A stretch of 37,839 nt of DNA from Bacillus sp. T33-2 (GTDB lineage: Bacteria; Bacillota; Bacilli; Bacillales; Cytobacillaceae), in the NCBI RefSeq assembly GCF_002860205.1, contig NZ_PGVB01000051.1, positions 1-37,839 of the forward strand, read 5' to 3'. The position numbers and the translations under genes are program-made. Every line of letters starts with the position of its first letter. Position 1 is the first letter of the stretch. Of the stretch, positions 32,945 to 37,839 are shown piece by piece. The notes below the pieces were generated by a model. That model did not search any database. It was given only the letters and a program-made list of their open reading frames with translations, and was not told where the DNA came from.

Positions 32945-33463
32945 TTAATTAGCTTCCACAAGTTTGGTGCGTTTGAAAATAGATGCTGCCACTGGGTATA
33001 AAATTACCATAAATACAGTGTTAAATGCAGTTGCCGGAAGTACAACCCCTGCAAACAAGGCGACAAACGGACCAGGAAGCCCGGCAATAAAGTAGGCTGA
33101 ACCAAGGAACACAATCCCGGAAATGATGGTACCGACCGCTGTCAGAACGGCGGCACTTACGACTGAAAAACGGAACTTTTTGATAGCCAGAAACAATCCA
33201 AAAAAAATAAGTGCTGTTGCGATTTTGTCAATAATATTTGGGATTTGCCCAGCCGGGAAGGTTGTGGTCAATGCAGAAATCAGCCCAGTAACGGCTCCGA
33301 TTAGAAAAACACTCTTTTTGTCAGGGAAAAGGATGATTCCCAAAAACATCATCGTCAGCATCATGTCAGGCTTCATGCCCATGATGATACCTGGTACAAC
33401 TGCATGCAGTACTGCACCTATTCCCACCAATAGTGAAAGTGCAACAAGATTCTTCGTATTCAT
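32945..33463 (-). CDS. trpP: Tryptophan transporter TrpP
   Basis: The 172-residue integral membrane protein, with about five helices, matches B. subtilis TrpP (YhaG), which takes up tryptophan. Examples are NTKNLVALSLLVGIGAVLHA at the N-terminus and GIVFLGSAYFIAGLPGPFVA in the middle. ATG 33463 is the family start; the 38 codons upstream in frame include no TrpP-like sequence and overlap the regulatory leader. The ribosome binding site is embedded in a run of (U/G)AG triplets, a TRAP-type site, so translation is expected to fall when tryptophan is plentiful. Confidence 0.93.
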   Translation of the reverse strand: MNTKNLVALSLLVGIGAVLHAVVPGIIMGMKPDMMLTMMFLGIILFPDKKSVFLIGAVTGLISALTTTFPAGQIPNIIDKIATALIFFGLFLAIKKFRFSVVSAAVLTAVGTIISGIVFLGSAYFIAGLPGPFVALFAGVVLPATAFNTVFMVILYPVAASIFKRTKLVEAN

Positions 33464-33465
33464 TT

Positions 33466-33497
33466 CTCTTCTCTCCTCTGCTAATCTAGCTAAACTT
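33466..33497 (-). promoter_or_regulatory. TRAP-binding triplet array over the trpP ribosome binding site
   Basis: Reading the minus strand, the leader is AAG-tt-TAG-c-TAG-at-TAG-ca-GAG-ga-GAG-aa-GAG followed by AA and the ATG. The six best triplets (33492-33466) are separated by 1, 2, 2, 2 and 2 nt. TRAP, the MtrB 11-mer, binds (G/U)AG repeats spaced mainly by 2 nt. B. subtilis trpP is known to be controlled this way. Further imperfect AAG/GAG triplets lie upstream. Confidence 0.8.
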
Positions 33498-33586
33498 TTG
33501 CTTCTCCTGCAGTGCGCTGTCGCCTGCAGCGAAAAGGTTGCTATCATTATATCATAATTTTCCTTTTGATAAAGCATTAAATTCTG

Positions 33587-34669
33587 TCAATAGCGTAATC
33601 TGAATTCACGCATGAACTGGGCCAGTTTTTCCACGTGCTGGATAGGGACTGCATTGTATATGGACGCCCGGCATCCTCCGACAGACCTGTGGCCGTTAAG
33701 ACCGATAAAGCCATGCTCCTTTGCTTTGGATAGGAATGCTGCTTCGGCTTCCGTTTTTTCAAGGGTGAAAGTAACATTCATCAAGGAACGGCTGCTCTTG
33801 TCCGCGTGCCCTTTGTAAAAGCCGCCGCTCTCATCAATTTCATTGTAGAGGAGCGCCGCCTTTTCTTTGTTCATCTTTTCTAAAGCAACGGCTCCGCCCA
33901 TTTCTTCCGCCCATTCAAGCACAAGCATGAGCAGATAGACAGCCAGCGTGGGCGGCGTATTATAGAGTGAGCTGTTTTTAGCATGCGTCGCATAATTCAG
34001 CATGATCGGGAGCGATTCCTTTGAACGCTTCAGAAGTTCTTTATCGATCACGACGACCGTGACACCTGAGGGCCCAAGGTTTTTTTGGGCACCGGCATAA
34101 ATCAATCCATACTTGCTGATGTCGACTGGCCTGCTTAAAATATCACTGGACATATCCGCAACGAGGGGTGCACCCGAAACTTCAGGAGTTTCATGCCACT
34201 GTGTCCCGAAAATCGTGTTGTTGCTGGTGATGTGGAGGTATGCAGCATCATCTCCTGTATGTATGGATTTCACATCGGGAATTATTTTATAGTTGCTATC
34301 TTTCCCAGAGGCACAGACAGATGCGTTACCGATTTTTTCAGCCTCGGACAATGCTTTCTCCGACCAGACGCCTGTCAACACATAATACCCTGTGGTTTCC
34401 CTGTCAAGAAGATTCATCGGCACCATTGTAAACTGCAGGCTTGCCCCTCCCTGCAAAAACAAAACCTCGTATGTGTCAGGAACATCAAGCAGCTTTCGGA
34501 AAAGATTCTGCGCCCTTTCCTGTATGGCTTGATACTCCTTGCTTCGGTGGCTGAGCTCCATTACAGCCATGCCTGTTCCGTTAAAATTGATCCATTCCTT
34601 TTGCGCCCTTTCAAGGACAGCCTCAGGCAAAGCAGCAGGCCCTGCATTGAAATTTAATGCACGATTCAT
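33587..34669 (-). CDS. serC: Phosphoserine aminotransferase
   Basis: SerC converts 3-phosphohydroxypyruvate and glutamate to phosphoserine in serine synthesis, and also acts in the PLP pathway. The 360 residues match the family. The N-terminus MNRALNFNAGPAALPEAVLE, the PLP-lysine segment YAGAQKNLGPSGVTVVVIDK near residue 200 and the C-terminal GHRSVGGCRASIYNAVP near 333 are all diagnostic. ATG 34669 follows GGGGGGAT; an in-frame TTG at 34690 adds seven unsupported residues. The serC stop lies 123 bp upstream of the trpP start; no terminator is obvious between them, so serC transcripts may reach trpP. Confidence 0.96.
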   Translation of the reverse strand: MNRALNFNAGPAALPEAVLERAQKEWINFNGTGMAVMELSHRSKEYQAIQERAQNLFRKLLDVPDTYEVLFLQGGASLQFTMVPMNLLDRETTGYYVLTGVWSEKALSEAEKIGNASVCASGKDSNYKIIPDVKSIHTGDDAAYLHITSNNTIFGTQWHETPEVSGAPLVADMSSDILSRPVDISKYGLIYAGAQKNLGPSGVTVVVIDKELLKRSKESLPIMLNYATHAKNSSLYNTPPTLAVYLLMLVLEWAEEMGGAVALEKMNKEKAALLYNEIDESGGFYKGHADKSSRSLMNVTFTLEKTEAEAAFLSKAKEHGFIGLNGHRSVGGCRASIYNAVPIQHVEKLAQFMREFRLRY

Positions 34670-34760
34670 CAGTATCCCCCCGTAATTCAAAGTTACAGTA
34701 ACGCATTAACGAATTAAAATTAAAAATAATGTTAGCAGATAATTGTGAACTTTTCTATAT

Positions 34761-34787
34761 AAAAAAACTTCTGCTTGTATGCAGAAG
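34761..34787 (-). terminator. Intrinsic terminator of hit
   Basis: On the minus strand, CTTCTGC / GCAGAAG with an ATACAA loop is followed by TTTTTTTATA. It begins immediately after the hit stop codon. Confidence 0.85.
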
Positions 34788-35207
34788 CTATAAATGCCTG
34801 TTAATTTCAGAAGCCATGTTTTGGTAATCCTCTAAGGTGTATCGGTCATTATTTGTTTTCCATACAGCCCCAAAACCGTCATCCGTTCCGTAACGCGGAA
34901 GCAGGTGGATATGGTAGTGGAACACGGTTTGGCCGGCCGCCTCTCCGTTGTTGTTAAGAATATTCATGCCAATGGGATTAAAAGCTGACCTGATGGCATT
35001 TGCGACAGCAGGGACCGCCTTGAACAGATTGGCCGCGACGTCTTCGGTCAGCTCAAATATGTTTTCTTTATGTACTTTGGGAATCATCAGGGTATGCCCT
35101 TTCGTGACCTGGCTGATATCGAGGAATGCCAGCACATGCTCATTTTCAAAAACCTTGGCAGCAGGGATGTCACCGTTAATGATTTTACAAAAAATACAGT
35201 CGCTCAT
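34788..35207 (-). CDS. hit: HIT family nucleotide-binding protein
   Basis: The 139-residue protein is a histidine-triad hydrolase, family of AMP-lysine or AMP-NH2 hydrolases. The triad motif HYHIHLLPRYGTD lies near residues 96-108. The N-terminal CIFCKIINGDIPAAKVFEN has two Cys (4 and 7) that, with downstream His residues, may bind zinc as in many Hit proteins. It lies next to and divergent from ecsAB, as in B. subtilis. Confidence 0.95.
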   Translation of the reverse strand: MSDCIFCKIINGDIPAAKVFENEHVLAFLDISQVTKGHTLMIPKVHKENIFELTEDVAANLFKAVPAVANAIRSAFNPIGMNILNNNGEAAGQTVFHYHIHLLPRYGTDDGFGAVWKTNNDRYTLEDYQNMASEINRHL

Positions 35208-35722
35208 TGCTTACACCCTTTCAATTTAAGACCTTTCTGGTATTTTATCACAATTAATGTTGCAGCATAAAGCAATCAGCGAATAAAGAAAGACAGGATT
35301 CCGGAGAATCCTGTCCTGGAGGGGAAAAGCTGCTTCTGGGCATTTTAGTCTAAGCAGGCTCCGTTTGTGCACACATCATTTGCTTTAAATGATGTGTCAG
35401 AAAGGACCTGTGTTCAAGCTGACCATCTCCTGTAATCTTTATAGGTTTCACAACGTATAAAGCGGCTATGATCTTTGACACACACCTCATTTCAAAATGT
35501 GGGGTGACGCAAGAACGGAAAGGTTAGCATTTGCACATATTGCAATGCAACCATCCACTTAGATGAACGGTTGGAAGCTTTGAAATCGAATTATATGTCT
35601 TTTACAGACACCTCATTCCGATTGTTGGATGTTTTCCCCTCCGCTAAATAGATTGTCCAAAAGACGTTCTTATTATTTATTTTTTTGTGCCAGTCTGGTC
35701 GCAAGGGCGCGATTGTCTGAAG
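35208..35722. other. Long gene-free region with three related palindromes between hit and ecsA
   Basis: No protein gene with a ribosome site is seen. Three palindromes share an ACAC(C/A)TCATT arm at 35371, 35482 and 35608 (spacing 111 and 126 bp). The first is a perfect 11-bp stem (ACACATCATTT / AAATGATGTGT, 35371-35397); the second (35483-35506) and third (35606-35632) are imperfect. The sequence around the last two is also a direct repeat (35467-35493 and 35594-35619). A minus-strand terminator lies at 35292. Together this suggests a minus-strand non-coding RNA of ~300-400 nt or a multi-site operator. Confidence 0.5.
35283..35315 (-). terminator. Minus-strand intrinsic terminator with no upstream protein gene
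   Basis: Minus-strand stem GACAGGATT / AATCCTGTC (35315-35307, 35300-35292) with a 6-base loop is followed by TTTCTTTATTC. The only DNA upstream on that strand is the palindrome region, so it may end a non-coding RNA. Confidence 0.6.
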
Positions 35723-35751
35723 TGGAAAACGGACATGTCATTTGTGATAAT
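35723..35751 (+). promoter_or_regulatory. Candidate SigA promoter of ecsAB
   Basis: Extended -10 TGTGATAAT (35743-35751) and -35 TGGAAA (35723-35728) with 17-bp spacing, 33 bp before the ecsA ATG. Confidence 0.5.
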
Positions 35752-35783
35752 ATAGGAGTGAAATCCAATTTGGAGGATGTGTG

Positions 35784-36524
35784 ATGGCTTTATTAGAAAT
35801 AAATAATCTTACCGGGGGATATACGCGAAACCCGGTATTGAAAAATGTTTCCTTCGACGTGAATGAACAGGAAATTGTCGGCTTGATCGGCTTGAACGGT
35901 GCGGGCAAGAGCACGACAATCAAACATGTAATCGGGCTGATGGAACCCCATAAGGGTGAGATAAAAATCAACGGCCGCCTTTTTAAGGAAGAAAAGGAAC
36001 TATATCGCAAGCAATTTACATTTGTCCCGGAAACCCCTATCCTGTACGATGAATTGACCCTCGAGGAACACTTGAAAATTACGGCAATGGCATACGGGCT
36101 CGATGAACAGACATACGAAACGAGGGTGTCCGCCTTGCTGGACGAATTCCGGATGAAAAAGCGGCTTAAATGGTTTCCGGCCCATTTTTCCAAAGGAATG
36201 AAACAAAAGGTGATGATTATGTGCGCCTTCCTTGTACAGCCGGCGCTGTACATTGTTGATGAGCCGTTCGTGGGGCTTGATCCGCTCGGAATACAATCCC
36301 TTTTGGACCTTATGAAAAAAATGAAGGAGAACGGTGCGGGGATCCTGATGTCGACCCATATTCTTGCCACTGCCGAAAGGTACTGTGACAGATTCATTAT
36401 TTTGCATGAAGGGGCAGTTCGGGCAAACGGAACCCTAGATGATCTCAGGCGGCAGTTTTCCATGCCGGGAGCCACACTGGACGATCTTTATATCCAACTG
36501 ACAAAGGAAGAAGATCATGTTTGA
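35784..36524 (+). CDS. ecsA: ABC transporter ATP-binding protein EcsA
   Basis: EcsA powers an exporter that affects protein secretion, competence and intramembrane proteolysis in B. subtilis. The 246-residue ATPase has Walker A GLNGAGKSTT near residue 37, the signature FSKGMKQKVM near 134 and Walker B LYIVDEPFVGLDP near 155, then the switch region STHILATAERYC. ATG 35784 is chosen over the GTG at 35781 because GGAGG lies 7 bp before it. It overlaps ecsB by 8 bp. Confidence 0.95.
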   Translation: MALLEINNLTGGYTRNPVLKNVSFDVNEQEIVGLIGLNGAGKSTTIKHVIGLMEPHKGEIKINGRLFKEEKELYRKQFTFVPETPILYDELTLEEHLKITAMAYGLDEQTYETRVSALLDEFRMKKRLKWFPAHFSKGMKQKVMIMCAFLVQPALYIVDEPFVGLDPLGIQSLLDLMKKMKENGAGILMSTHILATAERYCDRFIILHEGAVRANGTLDDLRRQFSMPGATLDDLYIQLTKEEDHV

Positions 36525-37728
36525 TGCAAATGCACTCTGGAGAGAGAGATTCAGCCGATTTGTGAAAGATACAGGGCGGTATATGCGTTACATTTTCAAT
36601 GGACATCTTGTCATTGTATTTTTATTCCTGATTGGGACGGCTGCATATTATTATCAGGAATGGATCAAAACCCTTGGACCAGAGTTCCCTGCTGCCCTGA
36701 TAATGGCCGGGGCACTTGGAGTTTTGCTTGCATACAGTCCAATCAACACTTTCTTGATAGAAGCTGATAAAATCTTCTTGCTGCCCCTTGAAACCCGGCT
36801 GGGAAGCTATTTTAGAAGGTCAATCATTTTTAGCCTGGCCATTCAATCGTATTTGCTGCTCATGGTCCTTGCAGTTTTGATGCCGCTGTATGTGCAGGTA
36901 TGCGGGGGCGCTTTCCGGTCATTCTTTCTATTTTTGTCTGCTTTGATCATTTTAAAGGCTCTGAATCTTGTTGTCAGCTGGAAGGTCTTGTACTACATTG
37001 AAATAAGCGTACATGTAACCGATATGATCATCCGGTTCTTGATTAATTCCGTGTTTTTATATTTGTTGTTTTCAGGAGCAGCAATCTGGCTGACCGTTGC
37101 CTGTGCGCTTCCAATGGTGTTTTTGCTTCTGTATTACCGCGCCCAGGTCCATGAAAAGGGGCTAAAATGGGAATTATTAATAGACCAGGAAGAAAAGCGG
37201 ATGAATGCATTTTACCGTGTGGCAAATTTATTTACGGATGTTCCCAGGCTTAAGGACCGGATTAAGCGGCGGAGATGGATGGACTGGCTGCTGCACAGAA
37301 TCCCTTTCAGCCAGGAAGGCACCTATTCACATATTTATGCAAGGACATTCCTCCGTGCTGGGGATTATAGCGGACTTTTCATAAGGCTGACATTTATTGG
37401 AGCACTGGCGCTCTATTTCCTGTCCTATGGCCCGGGGCAGCTTTTGTTCACTTTGTTGTTCCTTTACTTAACCGGCTTTCAGCTGCTTCCGCTCTGGAAC
37501 CACCATCAGAACAAGCTATGGCCTGAGCTGTACCCGGTCACAGGCACGGCCAGGGAGAGAGCGTTCACCAGGCTGTTATCATTGGTGCTGTATATCCAGT
37601 CAGGATTTTTTGCGGCCGCGCTGCTCATAAAAGGAGAGTGGGCCGGCGCGGCTGCCGCTTTCGCCGTAGGGTTGGCGTTTTCGTTCTGGTTTGCGAATGT
37701 TTACAGCAAAAAAAGAAGACAGGTTTAA
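36517..37728 (+). CDS. ecsB: ABC transporter permease EcsB
   Basis: The 403-residue membrane subunit pairs with EcsA. About eight hydrophobic segments can be seen, for example YIFNGHLVIVFLFLIGTAAY near residue 25, LLLMVLAVLMPLYVQVCGGA near 115 and the pairs near 180-210, 300-330 and 350-395. A soluble stretch at ~220-285 is rich in Arg and Lys (KDRIKRRRWMDWLL). It starts inside the ecsA coding end. A terminator follows 52 bp downstream, so ecsC is not in this operon here. Confidence 0.93.
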   Translation: MFDANALWRERFSRFVKDTGRYMRYIFNGHLVIVFLFLIGTAAYYYQEWIKTLGPEFPAALIMAGALGVLLAYSPINTFLIEADKIFLLPLETRLGSYFRRSIIFSLAIQSYLLLMVLAVLMPLYVQVCGGAFRSFFLFLSALIILKALNLVVSWKVLYYIEISVHVTDMIIRFLINSVFLYLLFSGAAIWLTVACALPMVFLLLYYRAQVHEKGLKWELLIDQEEKRMNAFYRVANLFTDVPRLKDRIKRRRWMDWLLHRIPFSQEGTYSHIYARTFLRAGDYSGLFIRLTFIGALALYFLSYGPGQLLFTLLFLYLTGFQLLPLWNHHQNKLWPELYPVTGTARERAFTRLLSLVLYIQSGFFAAALLIKGEWAGAAAAFAVGLAFSFWFANVYSKKRRQV

Positions 37729-37780
37729 TGGAGACTGCTGAAAATATAAGCCTTTAAATTTACTGCAATGAAATTAAAAA

Positions 37781-37822
37781 AGATTAGGGGATGAGTTTGA
37801 ACTTTCCCTAATCTTTTTTTCG
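37781..37822 (+). terminator. Intrinsic terminator of ecsAB
   Basis: A 9-bp stem AGATTAGGG / CCCTAATCT (37781-37789, 37806-37814) is followed by TTTTTT. Confidence 0.85.
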
Positions 37823-37839
37823 TATTTTACGTTTTGAGG

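Noticed and set aside
33464-33577. N-terminal extension of trpP by 38 codons
   Set aside because: The extension has no similarity to TrpP and covers the ribosome site and triplet array; the ATG at 33463 gives the normal 172-residue protein.
34670-34760. T-box or other riboswitch upstream of serC
   Set aside because: The leader is under 100 bp, AT-rich and lacks T-box motifs or a terminator/antiterminator pair.
35468-35650. Two short plus-strand ORFs (19 and 18 codons) starting ATGATCTTT and ATGTCTTTT in the hit-ecsA gap
   Set aside because: No ribosome sites, and the aligned repeats are out of frame with each other, so the conservation is of DNA or RNA and not of protein.

Overview
The window is a chromosomal segment of an endospore-forming member of the Bacillaceae (Firmicutes). 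This rests on forespore SASP genes, spore-coat genes, AGGAGG-type ribosome binding sites, intrinsic terminators and gene order. From about 9.3 kb to the right end the order follows the Bacillus subtilis yhe-yha-serC-hit-ecs region (yheE/D/C/A, yhaX, hemZ, yhaR, yhzD, yhaQP, yhaONM, yhaL, prsA, sscA-like genes, yhaI, scoC, yhaH, trpP, serC, hit, ecsAB). Differences from B. subtilis are extra yheC/yheD paralogues, a YitT-family gene before hemZ, three sscA-like genes and no ecsC directly after ecsB. I place it in the wider Bacillus/Mesobacillus/Cytobacillus group rather than the B. subtilis group; genus is not resolved.

Layout. 1-1.6 kb: a partial, repeat-rich Gln/Gly/Met protein on the minus strand behind a SigG-like promoter, divergent from two near-identical alpha/beta SASP genes. 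1.6-6.9 kb: a degenerate HPr-like protein, isoaspartyl dipeptidase (iadA), a sigY-yxlC-yxlD sigma/anti-sigma operon with a recognisable SigY autoregulatory promoter, a 21-bp phased tandem repeat, a tiny membrane ORF, fumC and a zinc-ribbon protein. 6.95-7.07 kb: an interspersed hairpin element. 7.1-9.2 kb: msmX and a PucR-type regulator (yxkF-like). 9.3-14.7 kb: four tandem ATP-grasp genes of the YheC/YheD family plus yheE, behind a candidate SigE/SigK promoter. 14.8-20.9 kb: yheA, yhaX, a yitT-family gene, hemZ, a 51-bp palindromic repeat array, a GNAT acetyltransferase, yhaR and yhzD. 21-28.9 kb: the YhaQP ABC exporter, the YhaO/YhaN Mre11-Rad50-like pair, the YhaM exoribonuclease and YhaL. 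28.9-32.9 kb: prsA, three ~27-residue coat-assembly-type peptides, small membrane proteins, yhaI, scoC and yhaH. 32.9-37.8 kb: trpP with a TRAP-binding triplet array over its start codon, serC, hit, a 575-bp gene-free stretch with three related palindromes and a minus-strand terminator (candidate ncRNA), then ecsA-ecsB and a terminator.

How the genes work together. Sporulation and spore structure recur: SASPs, the repeat protein, the YheC/D cluster, YhaL, SscA-like peptides and probably YhaX. Transition-state and secretion functions (ScoC, PrsA, EcsAB) sit near each other as in B. subtilis. The most promising leads are the four-gene ATP-grasp cluster of unknown substrate, the membrane hairpin at the apex of YhaN, the TRAP site at trpP, the hit-ecsA palindromes and the 83-residue repeat protein.
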